64,000 nt of DNA from Bosea sp. (in: a-proteobacteria) (GCF_023953965.1 NZ_JAMLIX010000002.1:248001-312000); one strand, 5' to 3'; counted from the first letter of the stretch, positions 41,256 to 51,135 are shown. Made by a program: numbers and translations. Notes: a model not told the origin generated them from the letters alone.

Positions 41256-42741
41256 CCCCCTTCCGAGGAAGCGCCAGAAGTTCCTGCCGACGCTGTTCCG
41301 CACGACCGCCTTCAAGCTGACGGCGGCCTATCTCGTCATCTTCGCGCTCTTCGCCGCCTTCGTGCTCGGCTATGTCTCCTGGAACGCCAGGCGCCTGCTG
41401 ACCGACCAGATCCGCTCGACGATCGACGCCGAGATCCGGGGCCTGGCCGAGCAGCAGCGCCAGGGCGGCATCCGCCGGCTGGTCAACATCATCGAGCGCC
41501 GTTCGCGGGCGCCGGGCGCCTCGCTCTATCTCGTCACCACGCCGGTGGGCGAGCGCATCGCCGGCAATGTCGAGGCGATCCCGCCCGGCACGCTCGATCG
41601 CACCGGCGAGAGCGAGATCGAATATGCCCGCTCCAGCGAGGCGATGGATACGCCGGGACGCGCGCTGGTGCGCGTGTTCATCCTGCCGGCGGGGTTTCGC
41701 CTGCTCGTCGGGCGCGACCTTGAGGAGCGCGAGCGGCTCGGCATCGTCATCCGCCGCGCCGCCGGCTGGTCGCTGGCGCTGGTCTTCGTGCTCGGCTGCT
41801 TCGCGAGCTGGTTCGTGGCGCGGCGCGTCCTCAAGCGCATCGACGGCATGAGCGAGACGGCGCACGCCATCATGGCGGGCGACCTCGAAGGCCGGATCGC
41901 CATCACCGGCACGGGCGACGAGCTCGATCGCCTCGCGCTCAACCTCAACGCCATGCTCGACCGCATCGGCGAGCTGATGGCCGGCATGCAGCAGGTCACC
42001 GACAACATCGCCCACGACCTCAAGACGCCGCTGACGCGCCTGCGCAACCGGGCCGAGGAAGCGCTGCGCACGGCGAAATCGCCGGACGAGCTCCGGGCCG
42101 CCCTCGACGGCGCGATCGAGGAGGCGGACAACCTGATCCGCGTCTTCAACGCGCTCCTGATGATCGCGCGGCTGGAGGCCGGCCGCGTCAGCGACAATAT
42201 GAGCGAGCTCGACATCTCCGAGATCGTCTCGGGCCTCGCCGAGCTTTACGAGCCGCTGGCCGAGGAGGCGGGCCTGTCGCTGGCGAGCGACGTCGCCCCG
42301 GGGCTTAAGATCCGCGGCAACCGCGAGCTGATCGGCCAGGCCCTCAACAACCTGATCGACAACGCGCTGAAATACGGTGGCCCGGAGCAGGGCGGCGACG
42401 GCACCGTGACCGTCGTGGCCCGGCAGGCGGGCGACCGGGTCGCGCTGTCGGTCGCCGATCATGGGCCGGGCATCCCGGAGGCCGATCGCGGCCGCGTCTG
42501 CGACCGTTTCGTCCGGCTCGACGCCAGCCGCAGCAAGCCGGGCTTCGGGCTCGGCCTGTCGCTGGCGGCGGGCGTGGTGCGCCTGCATGGCGGCGAGCTC
42601 AGGCTCGAGGACAATGCGCCGGGCCTGCGCGTGGTCATCCTCCTGCCGGCGAGCGGCCCCAAGCCTGTGGACACGCCCGTCCTCGCCGAGCCCGCCGCCT
42701 CGACACAGGCGCCAAACCCTGCTGGCGTGTCTTCCCACTGA
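41239..42741 (+). CDS. HAMP-containing sensor histidine kinase
   Basis: A 500-residue inner-membrane kinase starting at GTG 41239 inside the end of the regulator gene. Membrane segments at about residues 25-50 and 165-190 flank a periplasmic domain; HAMP follows (RRVLKRIDGMSETAHAIMAGDL). His259 lies in NIAHDLKTPLTRLRNRAEEAL, N box in LIDNALKYGG and G boxes in DHGPGIP and GFGLGLSLA. A Pro/Ala-rich C-terminal tail follows. It pairs with the regulator just upstream. Confidence 0.87.
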   Translation: MTTPADPLPRKRQKFLPTLFRTTAFKLTAAYLVIFALFAAFVLGYVSWNARRLLTDQIRSTIDAEIRGLAEQQRQGGIRRLVNIIERRSRAPGASLYLVTTPVGERIAGNVEAIPPGTLDRTGESEIEYARSSEAMDTPGRALVRVFILPAGFRLLVGRDLEERERLGIVIRRAAGWSLALVFVLGCFASWFVARRVLKRIDGMSETAHAIMAGDLEGRIAITGTGDELDRLALNLNAMLDRIGELMAGMQQVTDNIAHDLKTPLTRLRNRAEEALRTAKSPDELRAALDGAIEEADNLIRVFNALLMIARLEAGRVSDNMSELDISEIVSGLAELYEPLAEEAGLSLASDVAPGLKIRGNRELIGQALNNLIDNALKYGGPEQGGDGTVTVVARQAGDRVALSVADHGPGIPEADRGRVCDRFVRLDASRSKPGFGLGLSLAAGVVRLHGGELRLEDNAPGLRVVILLPASGPKPVDTPVLAEPAASTQAPNPAGVSSH

Positions 42742-42757
42742 GGCAGGAAGATGCGCG

Positions 42758-45712
42758 ATGGCGGAACGGCTCTGTGACAGGCTCGAAGCGGCGCCGGTCC
42801 TGCCGGCGAAGGCCAAGGCCGAGACGCTGCTGAAGCGCGAGCTGATCGAGCGCCTCCACGACGAGGAGGCCGCCGCGGCGCTGAAGGCGCATCTGGCCGA
42901 GCATCCACGCTCGGCCGCGCTCATCGCCGGCATACTGAGCCATTCGCCCTTCCTCACCCAGATCATGCGCTTCGATCCGGCCGGACTGCTCGCCAGCCTG
43001 GTGCAAGCGCCGGAAGCGCGCCGCGACGCGCTTCTCACCGATATCGCGGCCTTCGGTGCGGCAGGCCCCGAGACCGCCGATCTGATGCGCGCGCTGCGCC
43101 GTTTCCGCCGCTCGATGGCGCTCCTGATCGCGCTTTCCGATATCGGCGGCGCCTGGGACGTCGAGACCGTGACGCAGGCGCTGACCGCGACCGCCGACAT
43201 GGCCGCGCGGCTGGCCACCGACCATGTCCTGCGCCAGGCCGCCGATCTCGGCCGGATCAACCTCGCCGACCCCGCCGATCCCGGTCCCGGCTCCGGCCTC
43301 GTCGTACTGGCGCTCGGCAAGCACGGCGCGGGCGAACTGAACTATTCCTCCGACATCGACATCGTCGTCTTCTTCGACCCCGAGGCGGCGGAGGCGGCCG
43401 GCGTCGGCGAGCCGTCGAGCTTCTTCGTCAAGCTGACCCAGCAGATCGCCCGCATCATCCAGGAGCGCACGCCGGACGGCTACGTCTTCCGCGTCGACCT
43501 GCGGCTGCGGCCGGACCCGGCCTCGACCCATGTCGCGATCGCGCTGCCCTCGGCCTATTCCTATTACGAGACGGTGGGGCAGAACTGGGAACGCGCCGCG
43601 ATGATCAAGGCCCGGCCCATCGCCGGCGACATCGCGGTCGGGGTGCGTTTCCTGAAGGACCTCGCCCCCTTCATCTGGCGCAAATATTTCGACTTCGCGA
43701 CCATCGCCGACATCCATGCGATGAAGCGCCAGATCCAGACCGTGAAGGGCCACGAGACCATCGCGGTCGCCGGCCACAACGTGAAGCTCGGCCGCGGCGG
43801 CATCCGCGAGATCGAGTTCTTCGTCCAGACCCAGCAGCTCGTCTTCGGCGGCCGCCGCCCGGCCTTGCGCGGCCCGCGCACGCTCGACATGCTGAAGGAG
43901 CTGACCAACGAAGGCTGGATCACGCCTGCGGCCCGCGACGAGCTCTCCGAATCCTATCGCTGGCTGCGCACCATCGAGCATCGCCTTCAGATGCAGGACG
44001 ACGAGCAGACGCAGACCCTGCCGAAAGCCGCGGCCGATCTCGAAGGCTTCGCCCGCTTCTGCGGCTATCCTTCCGCGGCCGCCTTCGGCAAGGCGCTGAC
44101 GGCGCACGCCAGGCGCGTCGAGGGCCATTACGCCCTGCTGTTCGAGGAGGGGCCGAGCCTCGCCTCCGAGGCCGGGACGCTGAGCTTCACCGGCTCCGAG
44201 GCCGATCCCGAAACCATCGAGACGCTGGTCAAGCTCGGCTTCCGCGACGGCGCACTCGCCGCGGAGACGGTGCGCGGCTGGCATTTCGGCCGCCGCGCCG
44301 CCGTCACCAGCGCGCGAGCGCGGGAGGTGCTGACGGAGCTGACGCCGGCGCTGCTCGTCGCGCTCGGCCGCACAGCCGATCCGGATGGCGCGCTCGCCCA
44401 TCTCGACAATGCCTTCGTGCGGATGCCGGCGGCGATCGAGCTTCTGACGCTGCTGCGCTCGCATGATTCCCTGCTGACGCTCTTCGCCGAGATTTTGGGC
44501 AGCGCGCCGCGCCTCGCCAAGGTCGCCGCGCTCCATCCCCATGTGCTCGACGGCGTCATCGATCCGGCCTTCGGGCAGGCGGCGCCGGATGTCGCAGCGC
44601 TCGAGAAGCGCATCCGCGCCTATGTCGGTTCGCCGCCGCCGAGCGTCGAGGACGGGCTCGATCGCCTGCGCGACGCTGCCCGGCAGGAGAATTTCCTGGT
44701 CGGCGCGCGGCTCCTCTCCGGCGCCTATCCGGCGCAAGGCGCGGGGCAGGCCTATTGCGCGGTCGCGGAAGCCTGCCTGCGCGTCGCCTTCGCCGATACG
44801 CGCCGGGCCTTCGCGGAAGACCACGGCGTCGTCGAGGGCGCCGAGACGGTGGTGCTCGGCCTCGGCCGGCTCGGCGCGGGCGAACTGACACCGTCATCCG
44901 ATCTCGACCTGATCCTGCTCTACGACCGGCCCGAGGAGGCCGCCCAGAGCGACGGCGCGCGAAGCCTCGACCCCGTCACCTGGCATGTCCGGTTCACCCA
45001 GCGCCTCGTCGCGGCGCTGACGGTGCCGACCCGGCGCGGCACGCTCTACCAGGTCGACATGCGCTTGCGCCCGACCGGCAACAAGAGCCCGGTCGCGACC
45101 CAGTTCGCGAGCTTCGAGGCCTATCACGCCGGCGATGCGGAGATCTGGGAGGAGATGGCGCTGACGCGTGCGCGGGTCGTCGCCGGCGATGCCGGGCTCG
45201 CGCGGCGGGTCGAAGCCGCGATCCGCGCGATCCTGTCGCGCGAGCGTGTGCCCGCAAAGGTCGCGACGGCGGTGGCGGAGATGCGCGCGCTGATCGCGAA
45301 AGAGAAGGGCGATAAGGACCCCTGGGACCTGAAGCTCGCCGCCGGCGGCATCACCGATCTCGATTTCCTCGCCCAGTTCCTGCTGCTCGCCTATGCCGGC
45401 CGGCATCCCGGCCTGATCGTCAACGACACGGCCGCGGTCTTCGCCGCCGCGCGTTCAGCCGGGCTTCTGTCGGAAGGCGATGCGTCGGTCCTTCTGGAGG
45501 CGCATCGCCTGATCGGCGACGTCCAGCTCTGGCAGCGCTTCACCGTCGAGGAGGCGTTCGATCCCAAGGCCGTGCCGCCGCGTGTGCTGCGCCGGATCGC
45601 GACCGCGGTCGGCCGGCCCGACGCCAAGGTGCTGAAAGCGGAGCTCGACGAGGTGCGCGGGGCGGTGAGGGCGATCTTCACGCGGGTTCTGGGCGAGGCG
45701 CGGAAGAATTGA
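42758..45712 (+). CDS. glnE: Bifunctional glutamine synthetase adenylyltransferase/deadenylylase GlnE
   Basis: A 984-residue enzyme adding or removing AMP on glutamine synthetase in response to PII. Two nucleotidyltransferase domains are visible: the N-terminal one with GKHGAGELNYSSDIDIVVFFD near residue 190-215 and the C-terminal one with LGRLGAGELTPSSDLDLILLYD near residue 705-730, each with the paired Asp. ATG 42758 lies 16 bases after the kinase stop. Length and domain order are normal. Its position next to a two-component pair and pleC matches rhizobial synteny. Confidence 0.95.
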   Translation: MAERLCDRLEAAPVLPAKAKAETLLKRELIERLHDEEAAAALKAHLAEHPRSAALIAGILSHSPFLTQIMRFDPAGLLASLVQAPEARRDALLTDIAAFGAAGPETADLMRALRRFRRSMALLIALSDIGGAWDVETVTQALTATADMAARLATDHVLRQAADLGRINLADPADPGPGSGLVVLALGKHGAGELNYSSDIDIVVFFDPEAAEAAGVGEPSSFFVKLTQQIARIIQERTPDGYVFRVDLRLRPDPASTHVAIALPSAYSYYETVGQNWERAAMIKARPIAGDIAVGVRFLKDLAPFIWRKYFDFATIADIHAMKRQIQTVKGHETIAVAGHNVKLGRGGIREIEFFVQTQQLVFGGRRPALRGPRTLDMLKELTNEGWITPAARDELSESYRWLRTIEHRLQMQDDEQTQTLPKAAADLEGFARFCGYPSAAAFGKALTAHARRVEGHYALLFEEGPSLASEAGTLSFTGSEADPETIETLVKLGFRDGALAAETVRGWHFGRRAAVTSARAREVLTELTPALLVALGRTADPDGALAHLDNAFVRMPAAIELLTLLRSHDSLLTLFAEILGSAPRLAKVAALHPHVLDGVIDPAFGQAAPDVAALEKRIRAYVGSPPPSVEDGLDRLRDAARQENFLVGARLLSGAYPAQGAGQAYCAVAEACLRVAFADTRRAFAEDHGVVEGAETVVLGLGRLGAGELTPSSDLDLILLYDRPEEAAQSDGARSLDPVTWHVRFTQRLVAALTVPTRRGTLYQVDMRLRPTGNKSPVATQFASFEAYHAGDAEIWEEMALTRARVVAGDAGLARRVEAAIRAILSRERVPAKVATAVAEMRALIAKEKGDKDPWDLKLAAGGITDLDFLAQFLLLAYAGRHPGLIVNDTAAVFAAARSAGLLSEGDASVLLEAHRLIGDVQLWQRFTVEEAFDPKAVPPRVLRRIATAVGRPDAKVLKAELDEVRGAVRAIFTRVLGEARKN

Positions 45713-45740
45713 GTCTCCGCTGTGCGCAGCCCACACCTTT

Positions 45741-45780
45741 GTCATTCCGGGTTCTTCGCTTCGCGAAGCCCCGGCATGAC
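45741..45780. repeat. REP-like palindrome between convergent glnE and pleC
   Basis: GTCATTCCGGG (45741-45751) pairs with CCCGGCATGAC (45770-45780) with one mismatch, around GCTTCGCGAAGC. It is the inverted copy of the element at 25002-25045. Between two convergent genes it may also serve as a bidirectional terminator. Confidence 0.8.
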
Positions 45781-45803
45781 GAGGGCAGGGTGAGCTGGAC
45801 CTT

Positions 45804-48098
45804 TCAAGCCGCCTGCGCGGTGACGTGTTCGGCGCCGCCGTCGAGCGGCAGGTGAACCATGACGATGGTGCCGGCGCCCACCGCCGAGCGCAGGCGCAGC
45901 GAGCCGCCATGCAGCTCGGTCAGCGAGCGGGCGATGGCGAGCCCGAGCCCCGAGCCCTTGTAGCTGCGCACCAGATCGCCCTCGACCTGCTCGAAGGGCC
46001 GGCTGATGCGCTCGATCTTCTCCTTCGGGATGCCGATCCCGGTATCCTCGACGAAGATGTTGAGCGCGCCGGGGACGGAGCGGGTGCGCACCGCGATCCG
46101 TCCGCCTTCGGGCGTGAACTTGGCGGCGTTGTCGAGCAGGTTGCCGAGGATCTGGTAGAGCGCGTGCGGATCGGCCGAGAGCGGGGTGTCGAGCGGGCCT
46201 TCGATGGTGAGCACGATCTGCTTGCGCTCCACCTCGGGCTGGACCTTCAGCAAGACCTGGTCGAGCACGGGCTTAAGCGCGATCTCGGCCTTCTCCAGCC
46301 GCATCCTGCCGGATTCGATGCGCGACATGTCGAGGATGTCGTCGATAATGCCGAGCAGATAGCCGCCGCTGGAACGGATGTCGCGGACGTAATCGGTGTA
46401 TTTCTCGCCGAGCGGGCCGAACATCCCGCCTTCCATGATCTCGGAGAAGCCGATGATGGCGTTGAGCGGCGTGCGCAGCTCATGGCTCATATTGGCGAGG
46501 AATTCGGATTTGGCGCGGTTGGCGCTTTCGGCGGCGGCCTTCTGCTCGAGATAGCGCTCGGCGAGGTCGGCGAGCTGCTGGGCCTGGGCCTCAAGCTTCT
46601 GGCGCGAGGCCTTGAGGTCGGTGACGTGCATCAGGAGCTGGTGCTCGGACTGGGTGAGCCGTTCCTCCTGCTGCTTCAGCTTGGTGATGTCGGTGCCGAC
46701 CGAGACCGAGCCGCCGTCCTTGGTGCGCCGGCCGTTGATCTGCAGCCAGCGCCCGTCCGAGAGGCGGGCCTCGTAGGAGGCGCCGGCGGTGCCGCGCTGC
46801 ACCCGCAGCGGCTCGCGGTCGATCTGCGGCTGGGCCGAGAACTCCATGATCTCGTCGTAAGGAGTGCCCGATTGCAGCGCCTCGGCCGGAAGCTGGTGGA
46901 GCTGCTGGTATTTCGCGTTGCAGAGCACGAGGCGGTTCTCGGCGTCCCAGAGCACGAAGGCTTCCGAGATCGCCTCGACCGCGTCGCGCAGGCGCGCGTC
47001 GGCGGTGGCGGTGCGCTCGGCCATGCGGCGCTGCTCGGAGATGTCGACGACGATGCCGACGAGATGGCGCGAGCGGGTGCGCCGGTCGATCACGAGCTCC
47101 GCGCGCGCCTTGAGCCAGAGCCATTCGCCCGAGGCGGCGCGCACCCGGAATTCGCGGTCGAGATGGTCTGCCTCGCCGCGGCTGATCGCGTCGGCGAGCG
47201 CGTAGAGGTCGACATCCTCGCGGTGGATGAAGCTCGAGACCTCGCCGAAGGACATGTACTCGCCCGAGCGGTCGTAGCCGAGCAGCGCATACATCGAATC
47301 CGACCAGTAGATCCGGCCGCGCGCTAGGTCCCAGTCCCACAGCCCGCAATGGCCGCGGTTGAGCGCGGTGTCGATGCGCTCGCGCACGCAGTCGCAATCC
47401 TGGTCGGCTGCGCTCGCCCGCTTCGACTGGAGCATGAAGGCGAGCGTGGTGACGCCGAGCACGAGGCCGGCGGCGCCGAACAGGATGGCCAGCCCCGAAC
47501 GGCGGATCTGCCAGGTCGAGAGCGCCCGCGACACCGGCTGCAGCACCGCGACCTGCCCGAGCGGGGCTGTGAGGTTGCGCACGCTGGCGAAGGCGTCTGC
47601 GCCGTTGGGGAGCGTGATGCGCATCACGCCGGCGCGGTCGCCGAAGACGGTGAGCGGCTGGGTCTGCCCGAGCAGGTCGACGAGCGTGCGCTGGGTCTGG
47701 CCGATCACCGGCTCGCTGGCGACGACGCGCCCGTCAGCGCGGCTGACATGGACGATGCGGCCCTGCTTGGCGAGGTGGCGGGCGGCGAGCGCGGCGAGCG
47801 CGGCCGCCGGCTCCCGCTCCGCCAGCGTCGCGGCATCGAGCTCGCGTGCGACCAGCGCGGAGACGAGCTCCATGTCGCCGGCCGCGTCGATCAGGGCGTC
47901 GTCGCGCATGGCGGTGATCTGGATCAGCGCGCCGGCGCCGAGGATGACGAGGAAGATCCCGACCAGCGTGGGTATGGCGGTGCGGAAGGTCGGCTCGAAG
48001 CTTTCGAAGCGCTGGTACAGAGGATGCGTCAGCGATCGTGCCACACCCAGAATCGTGTCGGCGCGCACGGATGCGCAGCTCGCGTTGGCACGCGACAT
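45804..48098 (-). CDS. pleC: PleC/DivJ-family PAS sensor histidine kinase
   Basis: A 764-residue membrane kinase-phosphatase. Two N-terminal membrane spans (about residues 42-62 and 205-225) flank a sensor domain, then two PAS domains (CGLWDWDLARGRIYWSDSM; FVLWDAENRLVLCNAKYQQ), a coiled coil, and the H box with His539 in SHELRTPLNAIIGFSEIM followed by the family-specific GGMFGPLGEKYTDYVRDI. N and G boxes are intact. PleC controls DivK and thereby CtrA. Gene order glnE-pleC recalls S. meliloti. A CtrA-like box lies upstream. Confidence 0.85.
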   Translation of the reverse strand: MSRANASCASVRADTILGVARSLTHPLYQRFESFEPTFRTAIPTLVGIFLVILGAGALIQITAMRDDALIDAAGDMELVSALVARELDAATLAEREPAAALAALAARHLAKQGRIVHVSRADGRVVASEPVIGQTQRTLVDLLGQTQPLTVFGDRAGVMRITLPNGADAFASVRNLTAPLGQVAVLQPVSRALSTWQIRRSGLAILFGAAGLVLGVTTLAFMLQSKRASAADQDCDCVRERIDTALNRGHCGLWDWDLARGRIYWSDSMYALLGYDRSGEYMSFGEVSSFIHREDVDLYALADAISRGEADHLDREFRVRAASGEWLWLKARAELVIDRRTRSRHLVGIVVDISEQRRMAERTATADARLRDAVEAISEAFVLWDAENRLVLCNAKYQQLHQLPAEALQSGTPYDEIMEFSAQPQIDREPLRVQRGTAGASYEARLSDGRWLQINGRRTKDGGSVSVGTDITKLKQQEERLTQSEHQLLMHVTDLKASRQKLEAQAQQLADLAERYLEQKAAAESANRAKSEFLANMSHELRTPLNAIIGFSEIMEGGMFGPLGEKYTDYVRDIRSSGGYLLGIIDDILDMSRIESGRMRLEKAEIALKPVLDQVLLKVQPEVERKQIVLTIEGPLDTPLSADPHALYQILGNLLDNAAKFTPEGGRIAVRTRSVPGALNIFVEDTGIGIPKEKIERISRPFEQVEGDLVRSYKGSGLGLAIARSLTELHGGSLRLRSAVGAGTIVMVHLPLDGGAEHVTAQAA

Positions 48099-48268
48099 GC
48101 CCGTTCCCCTTCGGATACTTCACCGTCAGCAGATCGGGAGACGTGCCGCATCCCCGCGAATCACCGTCAGTTGAATCCGGGCGCTCCGGTTTGTCTAGCC
48201 TTGAGTTGAGTCAAGGGTGTCGAATTCTCCTTTAGGTTGTGGCGCTTGCGGCGATGAATCCTGTGCGG

Positions 48269-48308
48269 GTAATGAAACGTTAATGTTTTGGACAGGTCGG
48301 CATTAACC
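48269..48308 (-). promoter_or_regulatory. CtrA-like binding sites upstream of pleC
   Basis: GTAA-N7-TTAA at 48269-48283 differs from the CtrA consensus TTAA-N7-TTAA in one base with exact spacing. A second half-site TTAACC is at 48303-48308. They lie 170-210 bases upstream of the pleC start, downstream of pepN. Prediction by eye. Confidence 0.4.
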
Positions 48309-48324
48309 ACTGCCGGAAGAGCGC

Positions 48325-50970
48325 TCAGGCGAGCGCCCTTTCGGCGATGTCGGCGACGTCGCGCGACAGGTTCGGCAGGTTTGCGACGGTGCCGAGCGCC
48401 TCCCGCGCCAGCTGCTTGCGGCCGGGCTCCAGCATGCGCCAACTCTTGAACGAGCCGAGCAGGCGCGAGGCGACCTGCGGGTTCGTCCTGTCGAGCGCGA
48501 CGACGATCCCGGCGACGAAGCGGTAGCCGGCGCCATCGGCCCGGTTGAACTGTGTCAGGTTCGCCGCGAAGCCGCCGATCAGCGCCCGGACGCGGTTGGG
48601 GTTGCCGAGCGAGAAGGCGGGATGGCGCATCAGCCGCTCGACGCGCTCCAGCGTGGCAGGCTCGGGAATGAGCGCTTGCGCCATCAGCCATTTGTCGAGC
48701 ACCAGCGGCTCGTTCGCATAGGTTTCCGCGAAGCGGGCGATCAGAGCCTCGCGGCGTTCGCCGGGGATCAGCGTCATCGCCGCGAGCGCCGCCAGCCGGT
48801 CGGTCAGGTTGTCGCCGCCGTCGAACTGCGCCTCGCAAAGATCGGCGGCCTCGGCCGGCGCGGAGAGCGCCGCGAGCCCGAGCAATTCGTTGCGCAGCGC
48901 CCGCCGCCCGGCGGAAGCGGAGTCGGGGCGATAGGCGCCGCTCGCGACGAGCGTCTCGCGCAAGGCCGGCAGCGCCTCGAGAAGGCTCGAGCCGATCGCG
49001 GTCGAGAGGCCGCGATGGGCGGCGAAGATCGCCTCGGGATCGACGTCCCGACCGATCTCGCGGGCGATGTCGGCGGGCGCGGGCAGCCGCAGCACCTGCG
49101 CCGCGAAGGCCGGGTCGGACAAGGCATCGCTTTGAAGGAAGCTGCGTAGCGCCGTGCCGAGCCGGCCCGCGGTCGCGGCGAGGAGGCCCGGATCGGCGCC
49201 GGGCCTGCCCGCGGCCACGAGCGCGCGGGTGGCCACGCTCTGCAAGGCTTGCCAACGGTTGAAGGAATCGCTGTCGGAAGCGAATTGCCGCACGAGATCG
49301 GCATCGGACAGGTCGAGTTCGAGCCGCGCCGGCGCCGAGAAGCCGCGCATCAGCGAGGGGATCGGCGCCTCCGGGACATCCTCGAAGGTGATCGCGAGCG
49401 AAGCCCGGTCGAGCACGACGAGCCCGTCGCCGGCATAGGCGTTCGAAGCGGTCTTCAGCGGCAGGTCGCCCCTGCTGCCGACGAGGCCGAGCCGGATCGG
49501 CAGCACCATCGGCTCCTTCCCGCTCTGGCCGGGAGTCGGTGGCGTGCTTTGCGCGAACTCCAGCGTGTAGCGCTTCCCCGCGGCATCGTAGCGGCCGGAT
49601 GCCACGATGGTCGGCGTGCCGGCCTGCTCGTACCAGCGGGCGAAATGGGAGAGGTCCCGGCCCGCGCTTTCGGCGAAGCAGGCGAGAAAATCCTCGATCG
49701 TCGCGGCGGTGCCGTCGCAGCGTTCGAAATAGAGGTCCATGCCCCGCCTGAAGGCGTCGTCGCCGATCAGGGTTTTGAGCATGCGGATCACCTCCGCACC
49801 CTTCTCGTAGACGGTCGGCGTGTAGAAGTTGTTGATTTCCTTGTAGGCGCGCGGCCGGACCGGATGGGCGAGCGGCCCGGCATCCTCCGAGAACTGGGTC
49901 GAGCGCAACGTGCGCACATCGGCGATGCGCTTCACCGGGCGCGAGCGCTCGTCGGCGGAGAATTCCTGGTCGCGGAAGACGGTCAGCCCCTCCTTCAGGC
50001 AGAGCTGGAACCAGTCGCGGCAGGTGATGCGGTTGCCGGTCCAGTTGTGGAAATACTCATGCGCGATGATCGCCTCGATCGAAGCGTAGTCGCCGTCGGT
50101 CGCGGTCAGCGGATCGGCCAGCACGTATTTGTCGTTGAAGATGTTGAGGCCCTTGTTCTCCATCGCGCCCATGTTGAAGTCGGAGACGGCGACGACGTTG
50201 AATACGTCGAGATCGTAGCTCAGGCCGAAGACGCGCTCGTCCCAGCGCATCGAGCGGGCGAGGCAATCCAGCGCCCAGCCGGCGCGCCCCGCCTTGCCGG
50301 GCTCGACATGCACGGCGAGCTCGACCTTGCGGCCCTCGGCCGTGACGTAGTCCTGCCGGACATGGTCGAGCGCGCCGCCGACCAGCGCGAAGAGATAGGC
50401 GGGCTTGGGATGCGGGTCGTGCCAGACGGCGAAATGCCGCTCGCCGCCCGGCAGTTCCGCCGCCGCGACGAGATTGCCGTTGGAGAGCAGCACCGGCGCC
50501 TCGGCCTTCGCGGCTTCGAGCCTCACCGTATAGACGCTCATCACGTCCGGCCGGTCGAGGAAATAGGTGATGCGGCGGAAGCCGTCGGCCTCGCATTGCG
50601 TGCAATAGACCTGCGACGAGCGGTAGAGCCCCATCAGCCTGGTGTTGGCGGAGGGGTCGATCTCGGTCTCGATCGTCAGCGTGAAGTCGTGCGGCGGCGG
50701 GGTGGGGATCGTCAGCGCGCGCGGCGTCGCCGTATAGGCTGAACGGTCGAGCGGCTTGCCGTCGAGGCTGATCGCCTTCAGCGCAAGCTCGTCGCCATCG
50801 AGGATGAGTGGGGCGCCGGGCCTTCCGTCCGGGTTGGGCCGCAGCGCGAGCAAAGCGCGCACCTGTGTCTTGCGTGGATGCAGGCCGATATCGAGATCGA
50901 CGGTATCGATCAGCCAGTCGCTGGGGCGGTAATCCTCGAGGCGGATCAGCGGGGCGTCGTCGGTCGGCAT
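48325..50970 (-). CDS. pepN: Aminopeptidase N (M1 family)
   Basis: An 881-residue cytosolic zinc aminopeptidase. The exopeptidase motif appears as NMGAMENKGLNIF near residues 255-270, the zinc site as HEYFHNWTGN with the downstream Glu in LKEGLTVFRDQEF. The DUF3458 domains follow. Length equals that of E. coli PepN. It shares strand with pleC, 226 bases apart, with separate promoters likely. Confidence 0.95.
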   Translation of the reverse strand: MPTDDAPLIRLEDYRPSDWLIDTVDLDIGLHPRKTQVRALLALRPNPDGRPGAPLILDGDELALKAISLDGKPLDRSAYTATPRALTIPTPPPHDFTLTIETEIDPSANTRLMGLYRSSQVYCTQCEADGFRRITYFLDRPDVMSVYTVRLEAAKAEAPVLLSNGNLVAAAELPGGERHFAVWHDPHPKPAYLFALVGGALDHVRQDYVTAEGRKVELAVHVEPGKAGRAGWALDCLARSMRWDERVFGLSYDLDVFNVVAVSDFNMGAMENKGLNIFNDKYVLADPLTATDGDYASIEAIIAHEYFHNWTGNRITCRDWFQLCLKEGLTVFRDQEFSADERSRPVKRIADVRTLRSTQFSEDAGPLAHPVRPRAYKEINNFYTPTVYEKGAEVIRMLKTLIGDDAFRRGMDLYFERCDGTAATIEDFLACFAESAGRDLSHFARWYEQAGTPTIVASGRYDAAGKRYTLEFAQSTPPTPGQSGKEPMVLPIRLGLVGSRGDLPLKTASNAYAGDGLVVLDRASLAITFEDVPEAPIPSLMRGFSAPARLELDLSDADLVRQFASDSDSFNRWQALQSVATRALVAAGRPGADPGLLAATAGRLGTALRSFLQSDALSDPAFAAQVLRLPAPADIAREIGRDVDPEAIFAAHRGLSTAIGSSLLEALPALRETLVASGAYRPDSASAGRRALRNELLGLAALSAPAEAADLCEAQFDGGDNLTDRLAALAAMTLIPGERREALIARFAETYANEPLVLDKWLMAQALIPEPATLERVERLMRHPAFSLGNPNRVRALIGGFAANLTQFNRADGAGYRFVAGIVVALDRTNPQVASRLLGSFKSWRMLEPGRKQLAREALGTVANLPNLSRDVADIAERALA

Positions 50971-51040
50971 GGCAACCCTGATGGCGAAGGTCAGGCGGCG
51001 TTTCTAGAGCATGCCGGCGTGGGAGGGAAACACCGCCGTC

Positions 51041-51063
51041 ATGTTCGGGCTTGACCCGAACAT
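51041..51063. repeat. Short palindromic repeat upstream of pepN
   Basis: ATGTTCGGG-CTTGA-CCCGAACAT, nine perfect base pairs around five bases. This type of intergenic palindrome is common in related genomes. It lies in the 162-base gap between pepN and the CDF gene, so it is either a terminator of the CDF gene or a repeat. Confidence 0.55.
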
Positions 51064-51093
51064 CTCGGAAACCAGTGCCTTCCCGTCCTGAGA

Positions 51094-51135
51094 TAGATCA
51101 TCGTGACCGCGTCCGATAGGACGCGCGATGATCTA
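51094..51135. repeat. Nested palindromic repeat overlapping the CDF stop codon
   Basis: TAGATCATCG (51094-51103) pairs with CGATGATCTA (51126-51135), enclosing GCGTCC-GATA-GGACGC (51109-51124). An inverted copy is at 62205-62246. The right arm supplies the TAG stop codon of the CDF gene (51133-51135 on the minus strand). Confidence 0.75.

Noticed and set aside
45825..47327. A 500-codon plus-strand frame opposite pleC
   Set aside because: Antisense to a kinase with intact H, N and G boxes; no recognisable domain in the shadow frame.
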